DNA of 64,000 bases. Source: Tritrichomonas musculus (taxonomy: Eukaryota > Parabasalia > Tritrichomonadida > Tritrichomonadidae). The translations under genes were made by a program, and so were the position numbers. How positions within the stretch are numbered: position 1 is the first letter of the stretch; each line of letters begins with the position of its first letter. Shown here in pieces: positions 48,107 to 58,147 of this stretch. The notes beneath the pieces were generated by a model. That model was not told the origin of the DNA and ran no database searches. It saw nothing but the letters and a program-made list of their open reading frames with translations. The stretch spans positions 7,130,001-7,194,000 of the forward strand of contig JAPFFF010000002.1 of assembly GCA_039105265.1 (NCBI GenBank), given 5' to 3'.

Positions 48107-49978
48107 TTATAACATTTCAACATCTTGAAGCTGATTGATATCTCTTTCTTTATCCTTTATATAGAAAACATATACGAAGGCAAATATTCCGCCGATTAAT
48201 ATCATAAAAATCAATGTAATTAATAAAAACCAAGAACGATTTGGAGTATTATTTATTTCATTTGTATTTTGTTTCTTGTTGTCTTCTTCCTCTTCTTCTT
48301 CGTTATCTGCAATGTTAATCTTGTTATTAAAATTATCAAATTCATTTTTGTTGTTTTTGTTTTTGTTTTTATCATTTTTATCGTTTTTATCATTTTCTTC
48401 TTCCTCGTCGTCATCTTCATCATTATTTTTGTTATTGTTTTTACTATTATTATTATTGTTTTTGAGATTGTTGAAGATATCATTATTTACTTTATTGTCT
48501 TTATTATCTTCTTTGTCTTCTTTTTTATTGCCATTAAAAATGTCATGTTTATCCTTAAAATTGTTTATATCGATTTCCTCACCTTTATTATTTTGGTTAT
48601 TTTCTTCATCTTTTTTATCCTTTAAATCAAATATATTATCATTATCGTAGAAGTCAGGGTCACGAAAACGATTGTTACGAAGTGCATTATTGTTACGACT
48701 ATATCGAGGTTTATTTTTACGGCATCTTGAAAATATTTTATCATTATTTGAAATTTGTGCTTGGTCAAATATTTTTGTTTTAACACTCCTCCAGTTTTTC
48801 AACTTATTAAAAATTGATCCAGATTCAGTAAATTCTGCGTTTTCAAGAGGAGGATTTTTACCATTAAAATCGTAAGCGCAGTTTTCAAAATGCAAATTTC
48901 CATTTGATGCAACAAATGACATGTTATTCTGCAAAAAAGTGCAATCAAAGGCATTCATTGATGAATTATCCAAATCAAAGAGATTTAACGATAATGATCC
49001 AGTATTATTAAGGATATTGCAGCTGGACATGTTGCCTTTATTTAATAAAATATCATATAAGCTAAATAGTGCATCTGCGATATTATCAACAATTGTTGAA
49101 TAAGATAGAGAAAAAGACCTTGATTCTTCAGATAAACAAAAACCACCAGTTAAATGAACAATATTATTGGTGGAATTAACTGCTATTAGTTTTTGCTTAC
49201 CTCTAGTCATTTCAATAACATTGGATAAATATACACCAAATTGGCCAACTCCATCATCAAATCTTCCTTTACTATCATCGGATTTTTCTTCACGTTTAGG
49301 GACAAAAGATGCTTTATCAGCGCAATTTGTTATTGATAGTCCGTTCATATAGATTTTTTCTTTGGTTCCTTTCACATAAATTTCCATTGCCATTCCTGAA
49401 TCCATTGTGTAGCAACCATCAAAACATGTATCAGTAACATTAAACACATTTCCAAAGTAACTGATTGCACCTCCTTCAATTTGTGCGTAACAATTTACAA
49501 AGCAGCATTTAATAACATATAGAGATGATTCTTCGCATATCATATCGATTCCTCCTCCGCTCATTGGTTCTGTGCATTCAATAAAAAAGCAGTTGATTGC
49601 CTTCAATAAGATGTCTTCATTAGAATAAATTGTATTTTCTATTTTTTCACGGTTAAAAATTCGAGGTTTGATTTCATCTTCTGATGAACTCAATAAATTT
49701 GCTTTATTTGGTGTTTCATAAGAATTGGCTGATATGGATATTGTTGAATGTAAAAATTTAGAAAAATGCGAATTTGAAAATAGCAATGAAGTTTTTTGTC
49801 TTTGGAATGACGAAGATAAAAGAGGCTTCATATAGAAAAATGACTGGTAAAAGTTAGTTACATGAAGGTTTGAAAATGAATGCATCATCATTGGCGAATT
49901 AGAAAGAAAAGAAGGTGAAAATAAAGGAGATGTTAAAGAAAAATTAGCAAGAGAAAGAGAAAAGAGAGTGAAATTCAT
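48107..49978 (-). CDS. Beta-helix (Pmp-like) type I membrane protein
   Basis: 623 residues from ATG 49978. The N-terminal hydrophobic stretch (MNFTLFSLSLANFSLTSPLF) may be a weak signal peptide. About residues 120-380 have right-handed beta-helix character, with repeated motifs like CCFVNCYAQIEGGAISYF, CFDGCYTMDSG and CTFLQNN; these GG-x-I and FxxN patterns resemble the polymorphic-outer-membrane-protein-like family expanded in trichomonads. A long, highly charged Asn/Asp/Lys/Glu-rich linker (about 395-570) precedes a membrane helix (about 578-600) and a short cytoplasmic tail (KDKERDINQLQDVEML). Likely a surface protein. The low-complexity linker generates many shadow frames. Confidence 0.9.
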   Translation of the reverse strand: MNFTLFSLSLANFSLTSPLFSPSFLSNSPMMMHSFSNLHVTNFYQSFFYMKPLLSSSFQRQKTSLLFSNSHFSKFLHSTISISANSYETPNKANLLSSSEDEIKPRIFNREKIENTIYSNEDILLKAINCFFIECTEPMSGGGIDMICEESSLYVIKCCFVNCYAQIEGGAISYFGNVFNVTDTCFDGCYTMDSGMAMEIYVKGTKEKIYMNGLSITNCADKASFVPKREEKSDDSKGRFDDGVGQFGVYLSNVIEMTRGKQKLIAVNSTNNIVHLTGGFCLSEESRSFSLSYSTIVDNIADALFSLYDILLNKGNMSSCNILNNTGSLSLNLFDLDNSSMNAFDCTFLQNNMSFVASNGNLHFENCAYDFNGKNPPLENAEFTESGSIFNKLKNWRSVKTKIFDQAQISNNDKIFSRCRKNKPRYSRNNNALRNNRFRDPDFYDNDNIFDLKDKKDEENNQNNKGEEIDINNFKDKHDIFNGNKKEDKEDNKDNKVNNDIFNNLKNNNNNSKNNNKNNDEDDDEEEENDKNDKNDKNKNKNNKNEFDNFNNKINIADNEEEEEEDNKKQNTNEINNTPNRSWFLLITLIFMILIGGIFAFVYVFYIKDKERDINQLQDVEML

Positions 49979-50185
49979 GTTGGTCAAATTTTTGTAAATC
50001 GGCCAAATATGCTCTCAAATATCAAGTTATGATATATCTAGTTATGAGATAAGTAGAAACTTGTTTGCAGCTTTCTTTGAATTATATATATATTGTAGCT
50101 AAGATTAAATTTTGATGAAAGAAAACAATGTAAAATATTAGATACAAAATAATCAAATAAACTACTTTATTAATAACTTATACAT

Positions 50186-52060
50186 TTATTTTTTTCCAAG
50201 AATATTCAAAGGATCTATCTCCATTTCTTCTTCGGCTCTCATTTTTGCATCCTTTGTAAACTTTTCAATATCAAGATTTTTAATATGTTCTATTAATGCG
50301 TTAATATTAGTAAATGCAAATTCGAGCTCTGAGGTCATTTGAAGACCTTGTATAAAAGGTTGGAAAGTTTCTACTAATTGGAATACAGGAATAGGATTAG
50401 AAATTAGCATTATTATTAATGTAATATCGAATAAATCATCCAAACAAAGTAAATGATCGCTTTTTGCATATACTTTTCCTGTAGCTTGAGATTTTTCGTT
50501 AAATGAAATTTGAGATGCAATGCTTTGAACAATCTTTAAACCTTCATGCATTGTTCGACAAAAGTCAATTGGGCATGTGTAATATGGAAGTTTATTAAAG
50601 ATCATAATTGCATCATGGTATGGATTTCTTTCAGGAAAAGCAGAAAGAGCGATTGTTTTATATTTATTTGGTAGGAAATTTTCGGTAAAACCGAGCTCAA
50701 AAGGCGAATGCTGGAATAAAATTTTCACTTTATTTGAAAAATTGCTTATATCTATAGAAAGCATTCTTCTCTCTAATGATAAAATGCTTAAGTCAGAGCA
50801 ACCAGTGACAATACTCACTCCATCTTCCAAAAGATTAATTGGACTTTTATTTGAATTGTTTAACACAGAAGGTGATGATGAGGTTAGAATTGATGGAGAA
50901 TTAGCAGCTTTATTAGCAGTTGGCGTAATAGAATTGTTGGCTGAGCCTTTTTGGATACTAGAAAGGCTTGATGAGTTAGGTACTGTTTCTGAGAATTGTA
51001 AATTTTTGGAATCAACATAGAAAAACATTTGTGAGAAAAAGTATCGAACGAATAAAATAAAGTAATATTGCATTGTATCTTGGCTTAAACTCTTAACAGT
51101 TAAAAAGTTCGATGTGCAGTTATAAATAATTTTTCCACATAAATGCGGCTTGTTTAAACATTCAAATATGCATTTTTCAATATAGTCTTTTTGTGGTCCT
51201 GACATTTGTTCTATAACAGTAAAAAACAAAGATTCAGCAGTTCCTTTATCAATAAAAAAGTGATCTTCTTCGTTAAATAGTTTTTGGCATTTATGAGTAA
51301 TTTTTGACATATCGATACTAACAGTAATTCGCTTTAATTGCATTTTAATAATTTTTTGAATTTTATTAGTTCGTGTTATTTTTGTTTCATTTGAAAAATC
51401 ATTAATTTCAGAATCAAATAGCGGTTTGTCGAATTTAACTTCTTTATCTTGTGGATTAGACACAGCTATTGATAATAAATTTGATATAAGAACTGCACTT
51501 TTATTCATTTTGTCTAAATGTGAAAGCTTATATTTGATTATGCGTAGCATATTGTAAAAATAAAGTGAGAATAACGCTTTTGACTCAAATGGAGGTGAGA
51601 TAGGAAGTTCTTTTCGTACCATATCTCTTTTTTCGTGAATTAATTTATGCTTCTCATTTCCAAATAGTTCTTGTTTTTCAGCAATTTTTCTTAATGATTC
51701 AATAAGTTCTGCTTTATTCGATTGTGCTGAATTAACGATTTGTTCTTTAATTATCTGTGCATTATTTTTATCATTATAAACACGTATTAAAATAATGTAT
51801 TTTTTAATTGATGGATTTTCATTAAGAAAATCTGCAAGATCATCATGTTGCTCTGATTCTGTTACTTTTTCTTTTCTTTTTTTATTGCCAATTGGTGGCT
51901 TGGGTGCTTTGGGAGTGGGTGCAAATAAATCAGTGATAGGTGATGGCGAATTTATATCAGCATTTGAATCAGCAAAACCACCTTTTTGGAGTTTCGCTAG
52001 ATTATTACTAGATTTTGATTTCTTCCTAGGTTTTTTTGTTTCCTCAAACAGGATAGACAT
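50186..52060 (-). CDS. VPS9-domain protein (candidate Rab5-type exchange factor)
   Basis: 624 residues. The N-terminus (1-80) is basic and Pro/Ser-rich; a helical middle (about 80-340) follows, then a Ser/Asn-rich linker. The C-terminal ~150 residues match the VPS9 pattern: NPYHDAIMIFNKLPYYTCPIDFC (the segment where VPS9 domains show 'xxSPxxKxxCI'), then LLCLDDLFDITLIIMLISNP (the 'ADDLLPILxYVLIxAxP' helix with the catalytic Asp), then ELEFAFTNINALIEHI. VPS9 domains activate Rab5-family GTPases on endosomes. The match is by eye and remote, so the function is inferred. No membrane segment. Confidence 0.9.
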   Translation of the reverse strand: MSILFEETKKPRKKSKSSNNLAKLQKGGFADSNADINSPSPITDLFAPTPKAPKPPIGNKKRKEKVTESEQHDDLADFLNENPSIKKYIILIRVYNDKNNAQIIKEQIVNSAQSNKAELIESLRKIAEKQELFGNEKHKLIHEKRDMVRKELPISPPFESKALFSLYFYNMLRIIKYKLSHLDKMNKSAVLISNLLSIAVSNPQDKEVKFDKPLFDSEINDFSNETKITRTNKIQKIIKMQLKRITVSIDMSKITHKCQKLFNEEDHFFIDKGTAESLFFTVIEQMSGPQKDYIEKCIFECLNKPHLCGKIIYNCTSNFLTVKSLSQDTMQYYFILFVRYFFSQMFFYVDSKNLQFSETVPNSSSLSSIQKGSANNSITPTANKAANSPSILTSSSPSVLNNSNKSPINLLEDGVSIVTGCSDLSILSLERRMLSIDISNFSNKVKILFQHSPFELGFTENFLPNKYKTIALSAFPERNPYHDAIMIFNKLPYYTCPIDFCRTMHEGLKIVQSIASQISFNEKSQATGKVYAKSDHLLCLDDLFDITLIIMLISNPIPVFQLVETFQPFIQGLQMTSELEFAFTNINALIEHIKNLDIEKFTKDAKMRAEEEMEIDPLNILGKK

Positions 52061-52655
52061 ACAGATTTAATTTGAAATTGATGTTCAAAAATTTGGGAAA
52101 GATATTTTCTCAAAAAGTTTGTATTAGCGATAAAATAAAAAACAATTGATAGGTTGGTACATTTTAAAAAAAAAAAAAAAATTACTTATTTTTTATTTTA
52201 CAAAATGAAATTAGTTTATTCAATAAACTTTATTGATTGAAATCAATAACAAATTGAAAAATTTGAGTAATATTATCGTTTTCATTTTAAAACCAAATTA
52301 TCTGATTAATTTGTTTATATATCTATTTGTTTTTTTGTTTTTTTTATTATTAAGTTTAAGCAAAAACTATTATTTCAATATCTCATTACTTTAAAAAAAA
52401 GGTAATTGTGCAATATTTAAACATAAAAAAAGAACTGGTAACAAAGTACTATCTTGAAAAGGTTGTTTGATGAAATCAATGAAGTTTGTATACTCAATTA
52501 AATAGTAAGTATATGAAATAAAAAAAATTCATTATATTATTTTAAAAATAAAAAAAAAAAAAAAAAAATGAAAAATAATATTCGATTTAATTAAATTAAA
52601 AACTTTAATGAGAACTCCTTTTGAAATAAAAAATTTAGTTATATTGAAAAAGTTT
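52061..52655. other. Intergenic, low complexity
   Basis: Poly-A/T tracts (about 52167-52181 and 52548-52568). A short open frame within it reads only Lys/Met-rich low-complexity sequence. No gene recognised. Confidence 0.55.
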
Positions 52656-54074
52656 TTATTCTTCTTCTTCTTCCTCCTCTTCTTCTTCTTCATCTTCGTC
52701 CTCATCTTCATCATTGTCATCTGTATCATCAGTCATCTGTTCAATGTCAACAACCATTGGTTGAGTATCATTCTTAATATCTTCCATCTTGTTATATCCA
52801 AGTTGGCTACCTGGGTGAAGTAAGAAGAGTGAAAATGCTGCGTTTGTGATGCAAACAGAAATATAAAGTAATGATGGGCGAATTGTGTACATGTAAGTTC
52901 CACTAATTGGGCAGAAAACGCCAGAGTAAAGCATAGCAAGGCTTGTTGTGACTACAACAACTCCGAAGAATTCAATTCTCCTTGGGTTTGAACCAGCATT
53001 TTGAATAACTGTGAAAACGTAGAATGCAACAATGCCAATAGCATAAAGTAAGTTGAAAGCAATCATTGCCTTTTCAGTTGTCAAAATAATGAAATTTTCA
53101 CTTTGAGCAGTTGAGATAAGATCAGCTCGGTCATATGTTGCAGCTGTTTCTACTGTTGCAACTAAACCGAAAATTGCAGCAAGGATGATGGTGTATGTTG
53201 TATTTGGACGAGTGATGTGAGATCTGAGAAGTTCAAGTTGAATGATAACAAATACTTTATAAATGTTTGTGAAAATTGCCATAAGGACATAATCTGCAAC
53301 TCTGATTCCAGATGATTCCTTGAATAAGAGTGAAATTGGATTTGATGAAAAGATACCGGCAATACCAAGAATAACGCAGAAGATTTGAGTGTAAATATCA
53401 ACATCAAATTTAAGATAGAAAACGAAAACAACAAGCATGTAACCAATTAAAAAGCTCATAAGTAATTTGGATGATCTGTTATATTTTTCAGCACTTGGGT
53501 TTGAAAATGCCCAGTAGAAGCGGAATCCATCTATGTTTTGGTAGTTTGTTGTAATTGTCATATCAAGCTTAATTGTATCATAATCACCAATTGTTTTATG
53601 GAAAATTGGGAACATTGAACTTGTATTGCCTGTACCATCAAAGTTAATTGACATTGTTTGTTTATCTGTATTTTCAGTGTTGACAACGTTGTAATTCTTT
53701 AAATATGAGATTCTTGAAGTAAACTCAATTGGAAGGGCTCTTGAAGCTGAAAGATCTGTTCTAACAAAAGTACCGTTAACATCAACAAAGCGATGGAGGA
53801 TCTGGAGTTGTGAGAGAGTAATATCAATGTCCATTGACACATTTTCTTGAGTTGAGTTTAATTTAAAGAATTCATCTTTTAAGGCAAGTGTTGGTGGGGT
53901 CTTGATGCAGGCATAAAGGTGCATAAGAAAGAAGGCGGCGAGCATGATGTATGAAATAATGACGGAAACTTTGGAAGCGCCTTCTATAAAGATATGGGAT
54001 GTTCCAGCAACGTTCTGTGCAAGATCAACGTCGGCAAGATTATCAATCTCTTTGTTTTGATTTTCAAGAGACAT
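52656..54074 (-). CDS. TMEM181/Wntless-like multipass membrane protein
   Basis: 472 residues from ATG 54074 (preceded by TCAA). The first membrane helix (about 33-53, VIISYIMLAAFFLMHLYACI) is followed by a ~150-residue lumenal/extracellular beta domain containing GFRFYWAFSNPS at its end. Seven closely spaced helices (about 205-430) come next, and then a cytoplasmic tail ending in an Asp/Glu tract with 12 terminal Glu. One helix, a beta (GOLD-like) domain and seven helices is the plan of Wntless, TMEM181 and GOST-family trafficking receptors. The assignment is by topology, with weak sequence support. The acidic tail could bind sorting adaptors or calcium. Confidence 0.9.
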   Translation of the reverse strand: MSLENQNKEIDNLADVDLAQNVAGTSHIFIEGASKVSVIISYIMLAAFFLMHLYACIKTPPTLALKDEFFKLNSTQENVSMDIDITLSQLQILHRFVDVNGTFVRTDLSASRALPIEFTSRISYLKNYNVVNTENTDKQTMSINFDGTGNTSSMFPIFHKTIGDYDTIKLDMTITTNYQNIDGFRFYWAFSNPSAEKYNRSSKLLMSFLIGYMLVVFVFYLKFDVDIYTQIFCVILGIAGIFSSNPISLLFKESSGIRVADYVLMAIFTNIYKVFVIIQLELLRSHITRPNTTYTIILAAIFGLVATVETAATYDRADLISTAQSENFIILTTEKAMIAFNLLYAIGIVAFYVFTVIQNAGSNPRRIEFFGVVVVTTSLAMLYSGVFCPISGTYMYTIRPSLLYISVCITNAAFSLFLLHPGSQLGYNKMEDIKNDTQPMVVDIEQMTDDTDDNDEDEDEDEEEEEEEEEEE

Positions 54075-55164
54075 TTGATTTGTGGTCAAATATAACTTGG
54101 CTGACTTTTCTAAAGGCTCTCAAATTTAAATAATAAACTGAATATTTAAATTCATTTGAATTATGAATTTTTGAATAGATATGTGAACTAAAAAAAGAAT
54201 ACTCGAAAATAAACCTTTGAATTCTTTATCCAACCATTATCATATCAAAAGTAATATTTTTAGTTTCTAATGAACATTATGGTTACTTTTTTGATTGTAA
54301 ATTCTAGTATTTTGTTTTCAATTTCATTTGATTTTGTTATGAACTTTTTGATGGAAAAATAATCGATATTTGATCGTTAGGAATGTTTTAAATATTTGAA
54401 ATGCACTTAGTTTTTAGTATATATAAATATTTGATATAGAATGAATTTTTATATACAAACCGTTTGATTGAAAAGGAGAAAATTAATCTTTTTTGAATTG
54501 AAATACGTTAATATTATAAAACAATAAAATCCAATTTTCTTGAGATTTTTTAATAATTTTGTTTAAATATTTTGCAAAATGCAATTAAACGTAAAATCTA
54601 GTATTAAAGAATATTTACAAATTTCAGTTACTTTTAATAATGAAAATCCCGGAAAATAAAAGGATACAATTTTTTTTTAATTTTAGATCCTATGATAATA
54701 ATGTCAAAATGAAGTGAAAATTTTTTTGATAAAAAAAAGAGCATGATATTTATATAATAAGATAAGTCTATTTTTTCATGAAATAATTGTTCTCAATTTT
54801 TTATTACCTTATTTAACCTTGAAAATATGACAATTTTAAAATGAAGAATTCACATTTTGTGGTTTGTGTTTAGATTTATTATATTTTTTTCTTTAAATTC
54901 TATTCATTGGAATGTATTGCTTATCGATTTTATTATGCATTCCTTATTAAATGTAGATTGTTCATTTCATTTGAATGGTAATTCAAAATAAAATATGAAG
55001 TTTGCATTTGATATGGAAAAAAATGATATAACAGATAAATGAATAACATTATTGATGTTTAAATTCTAAACGTTGATTTTCCATGACTGACCATTTTATT
55101 TCACAAAAACAGCATCAAAAAATGTTTATAACATCAAATAATAAAAAAACAAATAAATAAGAAA
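54075..55164. other. Intergenic, no gene recognised
   Basis: About 1.1 kb of AT-rich DNA separating two divergent genes. No repeat family or RNA gene recognised. Confidence 0.55.
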
Positions 55165-55692
55165 ATGAAAAATCAAAAGGAACAACACCTCGAAAACGAA
55201 ATTTCTTCATTTAAATCATGTTGGAAAGAAAGATTTGATCTTCAAGAGCAAATCAGTACAGAAAAAAGTCTCAAAGAAGAATTGGAAAATGCGCATTTTT
55301 CTGAATGTGAATATGACTTTGGTGTTGATTTTTCAACTTTTTGGTTCGAAAATAGTCATTTTCAAAAAGGAAAAAGAGATCCATATTTTGATTTTGATTT
55401 TTCAAAACCTTTATTGAAGCAAGTTGATGATTTACAGCTGAAAATAAATGAGATAAAAAGTAAAGATGCTCCACTAGATGATAATTTACATTTTACGGAA
55501 GGAAAAAGCAATATTGATCAATTGAAAAAAGAAATTGAAAAGATGAAAGAAGAAATTAAATGTCTTGATTTGAGTGTTAACAATCTCCTTGACAAAATTG
55601 TATCTTTCGAAGATGATGAACTTCATGAATTAAGAACTCAGAAACAGCATTTAGACTTACTGAAAAAAACTAGCAATAAATCATGTAGCTAA
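55165..55692 (+). CDS. Small coiled-coil protein
   Basis: 175 residues. An acidic/aromatic segment in the middle (CEYDFGVDFSTFWFENSHF, DPYFDFDFSKP) is flanked by helical coiled-coil regions (1-45 and about 85-170, e.g. IDQLKKEIEKMKEEIKC). No signal or membrane segment, family unknown. Coding is supported by length and by composition relative to the flanks. The Asp/Phe-rich patch is the most distinctive feature and could be a partner-binding motif. Confidence 0.75.
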   Translation: MKNQKEQHLENEISSFKSCWKERFDLQEQISTEKSLKEELENAHFSECEYDFGVDFSTFWFENSHFQKGKRDPYFDFDFSKPLLKQVDDLQLKINEIKSKDAPLDDNLHFTEGKSNIDQLKKEIEKMKEEIKCLDLSVNNLLDKIVSFEDDELHELRTQKQHLDLLKKTSNKSCS

Positions 55693-55781
55693 AATATGCA
55701 TTTTATCAAATAAATAAAGTTCTTATATTTTTTTTACTATTAATCATAATCAATATAATTACTTAAAGTCACATGTTCAAT

Positions 55782-56261
55782 TTATTTAATTGTATGCATT
55801 GAATTGCTAGCAATCATACTTTTCATTTCAGATATTTCATTTTGTAGTGATTGTAAACTAGAATCAAAAACATTAAAATATTTCATAATTTGTTGTTGTA
55901 AAGAAAATGATTGATTACTAGTTCTAGTTGGTGTACAATTTACAGAATAATCTATTTTCGATCTGGTATTTGATGAAGGTGAAGGTGAAATGTAAACAAA
56001 ATCGTCAAGGAAAATGTCTGACTCAGAATCTGATTGTATAGGAGCACTCTTCAAGCAAACTGTGCGTGATGCTGAGGTTTTATGGGATGGTGTAGAAAAA
56101 GTCATGTTTTTATTAATTGTGTTCATAGCAGACTTATATGTATTTTCTAGAGCCCTTTTTTCATATTGCATTTTTACTCCTACATATTTACGATATTTAT
56201 TTGCAGATCCAGCAGGACCAGGCAATGGTGAATAATTTCGATTTAATGAAAATGAATACAT
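55782..56261 (-). CDS. Small Ser-rich protein, unknown function
   Basis: 159 residues. The N-terminus has a Tyr/Pro/Gly patch (SFSLNRNYSPLPGPAGSANK), followed by a basic helix (YRKYVGVKMQYEKRALENTY), a Ser-rich disordered middle and a C-terminal coiled-coil helix (FDSSLQSLQNEISEMKSMI). Convergent with the coiled-coil gene at 55165, with about 90 bases between the stops. The start follows TCAAA. No family recognised. Confidence 0.72.
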   Translation of the reverse strand: MYSFSLNRNYSPLPGPAGSANKYRKYVGVKMQYEKRALENTYKSAMNTINKNMTFSTPSHKTSASRTVCLKSAPIQSDSESDIFLDDFVYISPSPSSNTRSKIDYSVNCTPTRTSNQSFSLQQQIMKYFNVFDSSLQSLQNEISEMKSMIASNSMHTIK

Positions 56262-56830
56262 TTTGATTCATTTTGTACGTTTATTATTTCATGAAATCAT
56301 TAAAATCGAAGATATGTATAATATGTCAGCAAGGAATTAGTTTCTTATGAATGAATCTTTTTTGTTGCTGGGGAAATTTATAAAGATTTTAAATATAATT
56401 CATAAAATAATAATAATCTGATAATTGAAGAAATAGGATATTTCATTATTGATATTATTTTGTACAAGAATATAAATTATTTGTTTTGTTATTATGAATT
56501 AGAATCATTATTTTGAAAATGAGAATGTAAAAAAAAAAAAAAGATTGATTGATAAAGATAATACAAAATAGCATAAAGATAAATATTTATCATAATTTTT
56601 ATTTCCTAATATTGATTTTCATCAATTATTTAATAGGTTTAAATACAAGTTTTCATATAATTAAAATTTGCAAAAAATATGAGTATTCAAAAAAAAAGAA
56701 ATTAAAGTATAATTCTGTTTAGTATCATTTTTATAAAAAAGTATTATTATTTTATTCAAGTAAACATGTTCGGTAATAATAATATTTTTATAAATACCAA
56801 AAGTAAAAAAAAAAAAGTACTGATATACTT
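56262..56830. other. Intergenic, no gene recognised
   Basis: AT-rich with several poly-A runs. An apparent open frame overlapping its end (56766-56993) is the antisense of the LRR gene. Confidence 0.55.
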
Positions 56831-58147
56831 TTATTTGAAAACAATATTGTATTCGTTTTCAATGCCAGTATTAGACAAATCAATATCAGGAGGCATATTA
56901 ATTTGTTTTAATGATGAGCATCCTATGAAACAGTCGCATTCAAATGAAATCTCAGAAGATATAAAAGTGATTTCTTCCAACGATGAGCAATAACTGAAAG
57001 CGCTCTCTCCAATTATACTTACTGACGAAGGAAATGATATTTTTGTTAATGAGCAACAGTAACTGAATGCACTGTTGCCGATTGAATTTAGAGACGAAGG
57101 CTCTTCAAATGTAATCTCAGTCAAACTATCGCAATTAATGAAGGCATCATCATCAATAGCCTCAATTGAATATGGAATTGTAATTTTTGACAATTTTTCA
57201 CATTCAGAAAAAGTTTCTCTTTCAATTGTTGACATTGAGCACGGACTTTCAAACAAAACTTGAGTTAATCTTGGGCAATGATAAAATGCGCCTGTTCCAA
57301 TTGAAGCCACAGAAGAAGGAATTGATATTTGCGATAATGACAAGCATTCGCGAAAAGCATCGTTGCCGATTGAAGTCACTGAAGAAGGAATTGATATTTT
57401 TGACAGTGATGAACAATCTTTAAAGGCATCATTGAAAATAGCGGTTACTGAAGAAGGAATTGTGATTTCATATAATGATGAGCATCCTTCGAATGTCGAA
57501 GTTTCAATGATTTCAATAAAAGAGTCGTTTTCTGATTGATTTTCTATTTTTTCTAGATCGCAGCATCCTTTAAATGCAGCTTTTTCAATTGATTCCACCG
57601 ACGATGGAATTCTCATTTGTTTCAGTGATGAGCATTCAGAAAAAGCTTCTTCTTGAATTGACTTCACCGATGATGGAATTTCAAATGAGACTTCTTCTAA
57701 TGACGTGCACTTGCAGAACGTCTGAAAGCCGATTCTTGTGACTGATGAAGGAATAAATATTTTCTCCAACGATGAGCAACCAAAGAAAGCAAACTTATCG
57801 AGAATGGTCACAGAAGAAGGTATTGTTATTTGTCTCAATGATGAGCACTGCATAAAAGCATTATCGCCAATTATTTTCAAAGAACAAGGAGTTTGAAATA
57901 TCACTTCTTCCAATGACGAACATTTAGAAAAAAATCCTTCGCAAATTGATTCAATTGAAGAAGGCAATTTTATATGAGTCAACTTATTGCAGCCTTCAAA
58001 TGTATTTTCATCGATTTCAATATTTGGTAGAGATAGTAGAAAATCGATAGTTTCATTGCTATTCTTTAATGCAGCTTGATGCAATGGAGTGTCATAATAA
58101 TTAAAAAATAAAAATGATGTTAAAAAACAACGAAATTTTATAAACAA
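56831..58147 (-). CDS. BspA-like leucine-rich-repeat region (second half of a frameshifted gene)
   Basis: Open for 438 codons but without an ATG until about residue 102. It begins with an ankyrin unit (YYDTPLHQAALKNSNETIDF) and continues with about fifteen 23-residue BspA-type repeats (consensus CSSLxxIxIPSSVTSIGxxA, with Phe following) to the stop. This repeat type (LRR_5) mediates surface binding in BspA proteins and is vastly expanded in trichomonads. There is no membrane anchor or signal peptide. It overlaps the next entry by 47 bases in another frame and almost certainly continues that protein: the ankyrin unit cut off in one frame resumes in the other. See the frameshift finding. Confidence 0.85.
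   Translation of the reverse strand: MFIKFRCFLTSFLFFNYYDTPLHQAALKNSNETIDFLLSLPNIEIDENTFEGCNKLTHIKLPSSIESICEGFFSKCSSLEEVIFQTPCSLKIIGDNAFMQCSSLRQITIPSSVTILDKFAFFGCSSLEKIFIPSSVTRIGFQTFCKCTSLEEVSFEIPSSVKSIQEEAFSECSSLKQMRIPSSVESIEKAAFKGCCDLEKIENQSENDSFIEIIETSTFEGCSSLYEITIPSSVTAIFNDAFKDCSSLSKISIPSSVTSIGNDAFRECLSLSQISIPSSVASIGTGAFYHCPRLTQVLFESPCSMSTIERETFSECEKLSKITIPYSIEAIDDDAFINCDSLTEITFEEPSSLNSIGNSAFSYCCSLTKISFPSSVSIIGESAFSYCSSLEEITFISSEISFECDCFIGCSSLKQINMPPDIDLSNTGIENEYNIVFK

Noticed and set aside
48253-48650. Several Phe/Leu/Ser- or Lys/Thr-rich frames
   Set aside because: Shadows of the Asn/Asp/Lys-rich linker of the beta-helix surface protein.
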